DNA of 64,000 nt from the NCBI RefSeq assembly GCF_014066305.1, contig NW_023501080.1, positions 248,001 to 312,000 of the forward strand, read 5' to 3'. The notes under the pieces were generated by a model. The model made no database searches and was not told the DNA's origin. It saw only the letters and a list, made by a program, of their open reading frames with translations. Source of the DNA: Letharia columbiana. Its lineage: Eukaryota > Ascomycota > Lecanoromycetes > Lecanorales > Parmeliaceae. Positions 1 to 9,116 of this stretch are shown in pieces (position 1 is the first letter of the stretch; the number at the start of each line of letters is the position of its first letter). A program made the position numbers and the translations under genes.

Positions 1-1
1 T

Positions 2-298
2 CATGGCGCTGTGGAATTTTGGCATGGTGGAGTCGGGCAACTGCAGAGGTGTAGGAGAGAAATCGGAAGGGATGTTGCGTCCCCGTGGGCCTTCGGGCGA
101 CGACTGTAATGAGAGTGTCGCAGGACTTGCTGTTGATGAGGGTCCATTAGGTGTAGCTGCCGTGGCAGGAGTCACGGTCAACGGGACAGAAGTATTGATG
201 TATTGCTTGGATGTGGATTGGGCAGACGGTATCGGAGACGGCCAGCATCTTTTACCGTTTGTCATGCTCGGTGACGAAGTTGTGGCCGTAGGAGCCAT
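2..298 (-). CDS. N-terminal fragment of an unrecognised protein, cut by the window edge
   Basis: An open frame starts at the ATG at 298 and runs off the left edge without a stop (99 codons). The peptide is rich in Ser, Thr and Pro and starts MAPTATTSSPSMTNG. Such composition is common in disordered N-termini of fungal regulators, but I recognise no domain. A possible intron lies inside it (donor GTAAAA after MTN, acceptor GGCAG about 113 nt later). Removing it keeps the frame, so the true exon structure is open. The region upstream (299-730) shows long antisense frames with no resemblance to known proteins. A start here is inferred from the frame and the typical low-complexity N-terminus only. 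Confidence 0.45.
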   Translation of the reverse strand, partial: MAPTATTSSPSMTNGKRCWPSPIPSAQSTSKQYINTSVPLTVTPATAATPNGPSSTASPATLSLQSSPEGPRGRNIPSDFSPTPLQLPDSTMPKFHSAM

Positions 299-2631
299 GT
301 TGTATGACCTTGAGCGAGTATTCACTGGTTCGCTTCGGGTCGGGGCTCCCAGGGTTTTCGTAACGTTTCGAATCGTTTCGGAGGGTGGTGTTGGAGAAGG
401 CTTAAATGCGCGGTAGAGGACGGGGGAGTTTGGTTATTGGCGTCTCCATCTTGCTTATCCCAGGGGAACGGCAAGGTTTGTCCAGAGGAGGTGATGGATT
501 GAGGCAGGCAAATCGCTTACGCTCATGCAAGGCTGAGGTGTGCCTTCATGACTGCAGGCAGGCTCTGTTAGGGGAGGGGGGTGAGCTGGGGAAGTGCGCC
601 GGAAAGTGTGCAGGTCCAATGAGGAGTCGCGTGCTCGAAAAAGCGCAGTTGACGGTGATCGCGACTAACTGGCCGTACAGAGGAGAGGGTGAAGCGATCT
701 TACGAATCAAGAGCGAGGTGCGTTGCTGAGTCGCGCAAGACGGTGTAAGATGGACGGTGGTAGGAGGATAAAAGGGGAAAATTGCAGGAGGTAGAGATTT
801 TTAATTTACGTGTGGTGAAATAAACTTCTCTCCTTAAAGACGGGCCCTGCGGACCAACGGTGACCTTTTTGAATCTACTAGAGTACCAAATAGGTGTGTA
901 CCACTTTCCAGGGATCAACCTAAACGCCTCGTTCGCTTCCTTGATGGGACAGGAGTACAGCACTTGTGCGAGGCGTGGTACTTCTAGTGTCTCAATGGTC
1001 TTGGAGAAAGCTTTCTTTTTGGCCGGGTGTTTGCTGCGACTTGCGTGTTTGTGGCCAAGTAGACGACAGTGCGGCACGCAAAAGTGTTTGCAGCAGGGCT
1101 GAAGGATGGTCTCTTTTTGATCGTTGCTTACACGGGAGTCTGGAGTGGAGTTACACCGCCCAGTCTCAGCCTCGTCTCCGGCGCTCCGTTAATCTCGCTT
1201 TCGACGCACATCCAAAGTCGGATAATTAAATCCTGCTCAAAAGTCGCCTTCACTTGCACCAAACTTGTTTTTCTCATTTTTCTAGTGAGGAAAAAAGGGA
1301 AAAAAAAAAAGAGGGAGAAGAAAAAGGGAAAAAAAAAAAAAGGCTTCAGACTTCAGCCCCCTTTCCCCCTCCTTCCTTCTTCCCATCAAAGCGATTGAGT
1401 TTGTGCTTGTTCCTGATTGCTCAAAGGAAAAAAGCTTAGACACCGAACAATGCCGATGCCGCCCTCCCGTGTGTTGCATCATACAGGAAATCCTTCTACT
1501 TTACAGCGCGACAAATAATGTCTGACAGCTGCAAGTGATTGCATATCAAAGCATGCATGATTGCCTACGATCGTCAAAGAAATAAGGGGATGATGTACGT
1601 CGTCTGCAGGAAAGCGCATGCTAGTGTTCATGCACGACATTCAAATCAAAAGCCACTCCCACCACATTGGTACCCTATTAGCGATCCCGGAACTAATTGT
1701 GTGGCACGATTAGGGAGAAGACACTAGGAGGCACTCTCATCCTTGCAAGTCGCTGCAACACAACCACGCGGTCGACTCCTCGTCACGACTTCCCTCTCTC
1801 AGCAGGCCCTTGCGCGATGCGTCGAGGACACGCATCAAGCTGCCTGCTTCGGACATTCACATATGATGCTACTTTGCTCGAATACGACGGCCGTCCTCGG
1901 TCTTCCGCCACGACTAAATAATCACTGCTGGGGCGATCACAATTGACACAGTCAGCTGATGAAGCTAACAGCGCACACGGGTTATTTCCCATGGCCAAGG
2001 CTGTAGCATTCATGCACACCGCCCTTTATAGAACGGCATGTCTCGCATCTTTTCTGGTCCACTCCTACGTGTTCGCTTTATTTCGCTTCATTGTTCCAGC
2101 GTCGCTCTTCCGGCCTGCTGGTGCTAGTCTCGCAATGGACAAGTAGGGAGCAGGGACACCATGACTGCTACTGGTGCTATACCGGCCGACTCTGTCCGAA
2201 GGCCTCGACATCACGAGTCCTTCCCTTTGAGGAACAAAAGCTGCGTGGTATTGGAGTACCTATCTGTGTACCAATACTCAAGCAATCCGCCGGACACGCT
2301 GACATCATTTGCAAGGTTCCGGATCCGGTGCTCCAATAACGAGTGCTTTATTGCACGGGTGTCAAACCCGAAAGGTGCACATATTCCTTCTAGAAGAAAT
2401 CGCTATTACTCTAATAAGACAGAAGCATCGAGCTCACGCACCAGAATGTCAAGTGACATGCAGATTGAAAAATGGGAAAAGCCCGACATGCAAGCTACAC
2501 GTTCTGTCACTCTCCTTTGGGCCTTGGCTCACTACACCACCTGGGCCTCCTAGCGGAAAATTCAACTAACGTTCGGTCTGCGATAATCCCGATTTGCGCC
2601 AGTGCTGAATGTCGCTGTAGTGCACCCGCCT
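299..2631. other. Intergenic stretch, no recognisable gene
   Basis: About 2.3 kb between the truncated left-edge gene and the end of the formate/nitrite transporter gene. Short frames on both strands do not resemble known proteins. An A/G-rich tract lies at about 1289-1345 (runs of 10 or more A broken by GGG). Nothing else stands out. Confidence 0.5.
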
Positions 2632-3936
2632 CTAAACCCCTTCAACTGGCTGGCCCTCAATGGTCGATGCTATTCCTTTCCTGTTTGTGTACTTCTCCGC
2701 TGTCAACTCTCGTCCTAGCCCGCTGGTCATCGTGTGACCTGACGAGGGTAGCGATGCAACGTGGTTGGGATGGCCTGGCCCAGGTCCTTCTCCGTTCGCC
2801 ATCTTATTTTCCTTCTCCTCTTCTTCCTTTGCCGAATTGGGGACCGATCTTCGATGAGACGGGCCCATTGGTCCACCGACCTCCATTGCGGAATCTAGGC
2901 CTCCAATGCTGAACGTAATGTTGTCGCTCCCCTCACCAGTTAGGTACAAATACCAATACATTCCGCCGACGAATAAGCCGCCTCCAACAACGTTGCCAAG
3001 TGTTGTCGGGATCATCGACTTCCAGATATAGAGGCCAACGCCAATGTCGGGGTGACCATAGAAGATTGCCACCGGAATAAAATACATGTTTGCAATAACG
3101 TGATCCAGTCCCAGGGCCACAAAGGTAAATGTGGGAAACCAAATTGCTAGTATCTTTGATGCGATCTCACGGGAAGAGATGGAGACATATACGGCAAAGC
3201 AAACGAGCCAATTTGCTCCAATGGCTCGGCAGAATATCTGAACCCAGGTAGGGGTGAGGCACTTTGCAGTCGCGAAATTGATGACCTCGGTGCGGTAAGC
3301 AGGAATTTCAAAGACGCCGCCATCTGCACGTCGCGGTCAGCAAGCGTTCTAACATCCAATGAGTGATGAAAGACTTACAGCCAGTGACAATGGCCATGAA
3401 GAATAGCGTCCCCGCGAGATTGGCCAAAAAAGAGGTAACCCAAACGATGGCCAGACTGATGAGCGAGGCTCGGCGATGAAGAAAGGCTGTGAACATGAAC
3501 TGCGAAAGATCAGAGACTGTCTGATGCAGGCGATCAAATGGAGCAGCGTACCATGACATTGGAGGTGAAGAGATCCGCACCGCTGAGGACTATCATGATG
3601 AGCCCCACCGGGAAGAACATGGCTGAGATAGTCCGGATAAGACCTGGTGCATTTTGTTGGTACCAAGGTGCTGCTTCTGTTGACAACGTTACTGCGCAGC
3701 TGTTGCAACACTGTCAGCAGGGTAGTCATTTGTACACTGATGGGAGCATTGGGCTCCGAAAGTGATTTTGCGAGCCCGGTGCAAGCGAATTTGGGATGGT
3801 GGTTTACTGACCCAAAGCCCAGCAATGGACCAGCCATGAAGGAATTCCAGAACAATTTGTCCCATCTCATATGCGTCTTCTTGCATCCTATCCTCGAGAC
3901 CAACTCGATGGTTTGTTGGGGGGTGAAGGCGTCCAT
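2632..3936 (-). CDS. nitA: Formate/nitrite transporter (FNT family, NitA-like)
   Basis: Four exons: 3936-3808, 3710-3552, 3499-3379 and 3323-2632, all phases consistent, giving 366 residues. It starts MDAFTPQQTIELVSRIG, the usual start of fungal nitrite transporters. The body holds the six membrane helices expected of FNT channels, with family blocks such as NAPGLIRTI, RAIGANWLVCFA and GLDHVIANM. Known members are plasma-membrane pentamers that import nitrite or formate, feeding nitrite reductase in nitrate assimilation. The C-terminal tail (about 90 residues, acidic and Gly/Pro-rich) is longer than in Aspergillus NitA (about 310 aa from memory). There is no nitrate or nitrite reductase gene beside it. 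Four GATAAG sites about 250-330 bp upstream suggest nitrogen control by an AreA/NIT2 factor. The symbol is by family resemblance; substrate choice between nitrite and formate is inferred. Confidence 0.93.
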
Positions 3937-4185
3937 GGCTGCTGCAACGTGGAAATTAGAGCGAGTGATGGGCTGGCACTCTTTGATAGAATTGGAAGTG
4001 CAGAAGAAAGTCAAAGACTAGCGGGTCAGGAGGGAAAGAGAGGGTGGAGGTATATGCAAGTCAGCATCAGTACGAGGATAAAACGGTCCCAGCGGAGGTC
4101 TTCTCCCACACGTGTTTGCCATGGAATTAGGGAGGAATGGCATTGCTGAGAGATGGCAGAATAAGAGGAGGGGAGGATCTTCGGT

Positions 4186-4266
4186 CTTATCGGTCTTATC
4201 GTGAGCTTTTCCCCAAGCAGTTAGGCATTCCATGTACGTTACTCTATCTGCGAGATAAGAGATAAG
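4186..4266 (-). promoter_or_regulatory. Cluster of four GATAAG sites upstream of the nitrite transporter
   Basis: The hexamer GATAAG occurs at 4186-4191 and 4195-4200 (read on the minus strand) and at 4254-4259 and 4261-4266 (plus strand). It is thus two closely spaced pairs, pointing in opposite directions, in 81 bp. They lie 250-330 bp upstream of the transporter ATG. HGATAR is the known binding site of AreA/NIT2 GATA factors, which switch on nitrogen-source genes when ammonium is absent and prefer paired sites. The assignment to this promoter is inference from position and gene function. Confidence 0.6.
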
Positions 4267-4489
4267 CGTTGGTACTTTAGCGCCCGAAGACCCTGATGAG
4301 TTGGGGTGACGCTTGGAAATTCCAACACTCACTCTGACACTCTGACAGTAGTCTGAAAGGCGACGCCCAAGGAATTCTATTCAATTTCTTAACGCTACTT
4401 TTACTTTATCTGTGGGGTCTCGCGAGTCGCGACTATTATGGTCATCGTATGAGGAGAGGAGATGAAGGCCACGTGGCATCTCAGACGAT

Positions 4490-4665
4490 CAGCGATCAAC
4501 CATCAACCATCAACCATTCATTCAACCAAACATTTATCAAACCGTCAAACCATCAACCCATCAACCCATGAGGAGGAGGAGGAGGAGAATATCCCCGAGT
4601 CAGTGCGATGCGTGGAAAGTCAGAAGGTCAAAAAGGCCAAAAGTCAAAAGTCAAAAGTCAATCTC
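4490..4665. repeat. Short tandem repeats: ATCAACC units, GAG units and GTCAAAA units
   Basis: A run of imperfect 7-bp ATCAACC/CATCAAC units (about 4497-4565) is followed by GGAGGA repeats (about 4569-4586) and by GTCAAAA/AGTCAAA units (about 4617-4660). The open frame across this stretch is a by-product of the repeats and is not called as a gene. Confidence 0.7.
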
Positions 4666-4768
4666 GCCAAGCTTGTTCCTCTTCCATTCCGCCCTTCTTC
4701 TATAAAGATTAGGTAGCATTCTTATATCCAGTGAGGGTGAAGCTTCTGCATGAGATCCGCATCGCTAA

Positions 4769-4820
4769 AGTTGATGCTTGATGCTTGATGCTTGGATGCT
4801 TGATGCTTGATGCTTGATGC
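4769..4820. repeat. Tandem repeat of GATGCTT
   Basis: About seven copies of a 7-bp GATGCTT unit, one with an extra G. A stray copy recurs near 5104. It is non-coding as far as can be seen. Confidence 0.8.
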
Positions 4821-6011
4821 AATACAACCCGACTCCCGCATGCATGTAATGTCTGCACGTATGCATGCAACTGTCAACCCTCGGTGAATGCATGCGAGCG
4901 TCATTGGTCCCAATTGAGATTTACTCTGCAGACGAACAATGTGAAAACAATACTCCGTACGGAGCCGCTGCATGCATTTGCCCCTTCTTATTTCCTTGAC
5001 AGACGCTGTTACACCACCTTTTCTCTCTTCTCTTCCATTCCCACTGACCGTATTCCCATCTGCTGCCATGCTTTCTACGGTTTAACATCCGTATCGCCGA
5101 GCCTGATGCTTGATGCAATGCAGCATACCGGAGAAATACAGTCTATAGCTCATGCAGTAGCCATTGCATGGCTCCCCTGAACCTGGTCGGCCCATGCTCG
5201 AAAGCCTCACTGGGAAAGTAAGACGGTCATGAAGGCGCTTCTTCTTTTCAACTTTTGACAAAAAGCTGCTGGGGCAGCTTTTCTACCATCCGTCCCGAGT
5301 GTCTGGAATCACATTCACCGCCTCCTACCTTCTGCGGTGTGAGGTCCCTCTCACCGAGCTTGCTTGCTTGCTTGCTTGATTGGAAGAGCCAGCAAATCCC
5401 AGTTCACCAACTCTCCGGCATCAATCGATTACACCAACGTTACATCCTCCCCTACATATGGCGAAGGCAACCCGCAGGATCCAACCGCCGCTTGAATTTG
5501 CCCGTCGCAGCATCATCCACTCCAAAAGGCGTAATGACCAGGCACCCTGCTTTCCAGAGCAAAGACCGGCTGTCTTCCATCCCCCGTCCGACACACCCCT
5601 CTCCCACCCATGTCGACGACGAATCATCCCACGTGGGCAAGCAACGTGAAACGAACGACGTTCCCGTCTCGAGAACCGGAGGGTCTGCGCTACCTATCAT
5701 TCACTGAGGATATCCCATCCGACATTCCCAATCACTCACTCACTCGCTCGGTTGCCATTCACCGCCTCGGGCCAACCCGGAGGTCCTGCGCTAACCAACC
5801 GAACAGGATCCATATCCCCATCCAACATCCCACTCTCGCGCGCTTCTCTCGACCGCGGGACTCCCTCCTCCAAACGTCCCTCGCCGTGGACCCGAGCAAG
5901 TAAATATGACTCCTCCCCTCCGGCATCAGCCCGTGACCGTCACCGATGGTCCATACCTTCGCTACTCTACGCACATCCTACACGCAACTCGGACAGACGG
6001 TTCCAACGCCT

Positions 6012-6013
<2 letters not shown>
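4821..6013. other. No recognisable gene
   Basis: Several frames of 80-150 codons exist on both strands between 4880 and 6010. They contradict one another, are rich in Pro, Ser and Arg, and show no domain or splice pattern. I see no supportable gene here. Confidence 0.45.
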
Positions 6014-6075
<62 letters not shown>

Positions 6076-6100
6076 CAATCGATTGATTAATTAATTAACT
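6014..6100. repeat. GATT microsatellite
   Basis: About fifteen copies of GATT from about 6014 to 6073, then degenerating into GATC and TTAA units. A smaller GATT run recurs at 13980-13997. Confidence 0.9.
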
Positions 6101-6168
6101 GATTACTCAATTAAAGCAGAGCACGCAAGGCATACCCGACGATGATCGCCCGAATACGGTCTGGGACA

Positions 6169-6475
6169 CCCACTCAACCCACATACCCACCAACCCACCA
6201 ACCCACATACCCACATACCCACATACCCACTCACCCACTCACCCACCATACCCACCTACCCACCTACCCACCAACCCACATACCCACATACCCACCCACC
6301 CACCCACCCACATACCCACATACCCACCAACCCACCACCCACCCACCCACCCACCCACCCACTCACCCACTCACCAACCCACATACCCACCAACCCATCA
6401 TACCTCCACCAACCATCTCCCCCTCCCCCTCCCTCCCCCCCCCCCCCCCCTCCCCCTCCCTCCTCCTCCTCCTTC
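6169..6475. repeat. Long CCCA/CCCAC-rich tract followed by a C-homopolymer and CCTCC tract
   Basis: The plus strand is almost pure C, A and T in imperfect units of ACCCACC and ACATACCC to about 6400. It then becomes CCCTCC with a C run of more than ten bases near 6437-6451. The frame through it would encode Pro-Thr-His-Tyr repeats and, on the other strand, Gly/Trp/Val repeats. Both are artefacts of the repeat. The strand asymmetry could favour G-quadruplex formation on the minus strand; that is inference. Confidence 0.85.
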
Positions 6476-7454
6476 TTCAAAACCAAAACCCCAACACGAC
6501 CGAACCCAAACCACACAAGCCCACCGACGAACGGAACCGGCACGATCTCTTTTCCGGGGTGGTGGTACGAGTGATGAGGTTGGTTTACCGGTGCTGCGGT
6601 TTGGTACGGTAAAGTAAAAGAAAGGAATGGGGGTGGGGGGGGGGGTTTTTGAGGCTGGGAATCAGCGGTGGAGGTATGACGAGGGTTTCGCGCTCATGGG
6701 CTGTACAGACTACGAGTGAGCTGAATCTTCGGGAAGGGTAATTTTTCTGAGGGAAGGAACGGGAAAGAATGTAGGGAGAGCAGGAGGCATAAGGGTTGGC
6801 GTCCCGAAGTATGAGACGTAAAGACTTGGTTCGCTTTGTCAAGTGTACAACAGATTGGCAAAGCTTGCACGACTAGGAGGTATCGATCATATTTGTATGT
6901 TCAAGAAGCTATCTAGCATTCTGTAATCCATATGTGTGAAGGTGCGTGAAGTCAGGTACATCTCTGCAATGATTGCAGCAATCGCTGACTCCAGCCGTAT
7001 TCAGGTTCCTATCTCGTCCTTCCCCCGCCATCCTTTTTCTCGTATCCTTTTTCGCATTTTTGCAACAACAGACATAAAGAAGCCAAAGCCTGGTATATTG
7101 CCAGCAAAGAATCGAATCCGGATGCAGGCTAGCGCTATCCAGGTGTGAGAAAGAATTCTCGGAGAACAAGCTACCAGAACTGTGGGTCCTGAGCAGGTCT
7201 CCGGGACAACGAAGTGAAATTACAATCTTGTAGTGTAGAGACAGTCGATAAAGTCGTAAAGCAGCGAACCAACCTGGTTTGGAATTGGTGCTGGTAAATA
7301 AGTCGTAAAGGGCGTGCAATAGTAACAGTATGGCCGTCTGATTGTGCGAGACGCATCGAAGTGTGCCTTCCATTGCTCGGCTGCCCAGGGATCTACCCGT
7401 TGTGAAGGCATAGCCGACGCATCCCCCATTGGCCCCGAAGTCCGAGTATTTGCT
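6476..7454. other. No recognisable gene; probable 3' region of the next minus-strand gene
   Basis: Overlapping frames on both strands show no domains. The part nearest 7454 is probably the 3' untranslated region of the Q-rich gene. A G run lies at about 6629-6645. Confidence 0.45.
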
Positions 7455-9116
7455 TCAGAAGATGGCACTCTTGCGTTTTTCAGCGTTGGTCAACACCAAT
7501 AGCGGAGCCCTACGTCTGTCGCTCACGTTCTCCTTTTCATCCATCTTGACCTCCACCAACTTCCCCCCAATTGTCATACCGTCCTCACTGCTGAGACTGG
7601 CGGTCGTGAAAGGTGTGCCAGTTGAGTTTCTATCGCGCGAGCGTGCCTTGAGTTCCTTCCGCTCGGATCCAATAGGACTGGGTCTGCCTGACAAGCTACC
7701 ACTTCCGCTAGCAACGCTATCGCTATCATTGTCGGAGGACGAGATAGAGAACGTAATGTCACACTCGCTCGAAGGTGTTCCAACACTGTCGATCGAGTTG
7801 CTGCCACGGGAAAGAGCGCGACGGTCCAAGCCAGCACGTACAAGATTGTGCACAGCACGGCGGCGTTGACGAGTGACAAAGTTCTTACTACCCTCATGCT
7901 TGGAAGTTGGCTTGTCAACAAGCTCCTCAAGAGATGGGGGACCTCGAGGTTGACGCATGGGGTGATCACCAGCACGATTTTGACCAGGTCCAAAGGTGCC
8001 AGTCATAGGGGTCTGAGGGAATCCCGCCGACTTCGGTACGGCACTCTTCGGTCCCTCCTGTGGGTTCATCGCGTTGCCAGTGACTGCCGACAAACCCTTA
8101 GCATGACCTCGGCGGAAGGCGTTCGCGGATGGCGGTGGGAGAGGATTCACATCCATTGGTGGAGAGAAGGTTGATTTTGGCGGAGACATCTTGGGCGGCG
8201 AGGCGGTCAGGGTACGAGCCGGAAGAATGTTCTCAGGCGGAGGGGTCACTCGGGCACGGAAGGTAGGCGTTGTAGGAGGTGGGGAGTGGCTCAGCTCAGT
8301 GTTGGGAGCTTGAGATTGAGGTGGGGTCTGATTTTGAGCACTGTTGTCCATGACGTATCCCTGCTGACCAGTCATGGGGTTGTAGACTGTGTACAATCCC
8401 GGCGTGCCTGGCACAGGCGAGACAACGGGCTGAAGTCCGTTTTGAAGCTGTTGGTTGTAGAAGCCATTGTTGGGAGCCATTGATGACTGATAATACTGCT
8501 GTTGCTGGCCCATTCCGCTGTTGAGGCTCATACCCTGCATCTGTTGCTGTGCAGCAGTGAGATCAAGGAGCTGCTGCTGTAAACGCTGCGACTGTTGAGC
8601 CAGGTATTGATTTGTGGCCATCAACTCAGCGTAGTACTCCGGGTCTAGGTTCTGATCATCGGATGCACCTCCGAATTGGAGGTTGGGTGGAGCGAGTATC
8701 TGCGGAAGGGCATACATCTGGCCATTCCCATTCATTGCATAGCGCTGGCTATTGGGAAAGCTACCGCCGACGGCAGTATGAGGTATGCCGCGCCCGTACT
8801 GGTTGTTCTCCGGGCTACCTTGTCGGCCGTATGGCTGCTGGACCTGAGTAGGAGGAGCCGAGGTTGGGAAAGTGGGTGACTTTGGAGCGGTCCTCAGTCC
8901 CGCCAACAAGTGAGAGCGGCTTGTCCTCGGCCCAGGGTTAACGTTCTGCTGCTGTTCTGAGATGGTGGAGATGCTGGCTGGTGGGGCCATGCTGAGACGC
9001 TTGGTGTGTGTTCCTCTCCTAGAGGAAAAGCCAGAGCTGGGAACGCCGAGGCCAGTATTGAAGGAGTTGTGGGGTTGGTAAGTCATTTGAGCAAGGCCGC
9101 CAGCGTCGAGACTCAT
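7455..9116 (-). CDS. Conserved Q-rich fungal protein of unknown function
   Basis: A single uninterrupted frame. I chose the ATG at 9116 (MSLDAGGLAQMTYQPHN, 553 aa) over the in-frame ATG at 9302. The protein-like composition begins there and the extra 62 residues look like translated leader. The N-terminal third is Ser/Pro-rich with RRGTHTKRLSM. A middle segment, about residues 160-205, is a glutamine-rich coiled coil (YLAQQSQRLQQQLLDL). The C-terminal half has many SP/TP sites and a basic block RQRRRAVHNLVRAGLDRR that looks like the most conserved part, then an acidic Ser/Asp stretch and a KENVS-containing tail. I recognise the pattern as typical of conserved ascomycete proteins but cannot name a function. 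No membrane segment or signal peptide is visible. Confidence 0.8.
   Translation of the reverse strand: MSLDAGGLAQMTYQPHNSFNTGLGVPSSGFSSRRGTHTKRLSMAPPASISTISEQQQNVNPGPRTSRSHLLAGLRTAPKSPTFPTSAPPTQVQQPYGRQGSPENNQYGRGIPHTAVGGSFPNSQRYAMNGNGQMYALPQILAPPNLQFGGASDDQNLDPEYYAELMATNQYLAQQSQRLQQQLLDLTAAQQQMQGMSLNSGMGQQQQYYQSSMAPNNGFYNQQLQNGLQPVVSPVPGTPGLYTVYNPMTGQQGYVMDNSAQNQTPPQSQAPNTELSHSPPPTTPTFRARVTPPPENILPARTLTASPPKMSPPKSTFSPPMDVNPLPPPSANAFRRGHAKGLSAVTGNAMNPQEGPKSAVPKSAGFPQTPMTGTFGPGQNRAGDHPMRQPRGPPSLEELVDKPTSKHEGSKNFVTRQRRRAVHNLVRAGLDRRALSRGSNSIDSVGTPSSECDITFSISSSDNDSDSVASGSGSLSGRPSPIGSERKELKARSRDRNSTGTPFTTASLSSEDGMTIGGKLVEVKMDEKENVSDRRRAPLLVLTNAEKRKSAIF

Noticed and set aside
700..1077. 125-codon minus-strand frame near the left edge
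   Set aside because: It lies upstream of the truncated left-edge gene, has no family resemblance and conflicts with plus-strand frames. It is more likely leader or intergenic DNA.
6142..6612. Pro/Thr/His/Tyr repeat protein of 156 codons
   Set aside because: The frame exists only because the CCCA-type repeat lacks stops. The opposite strand is equally open with Gly/Trp repeats.
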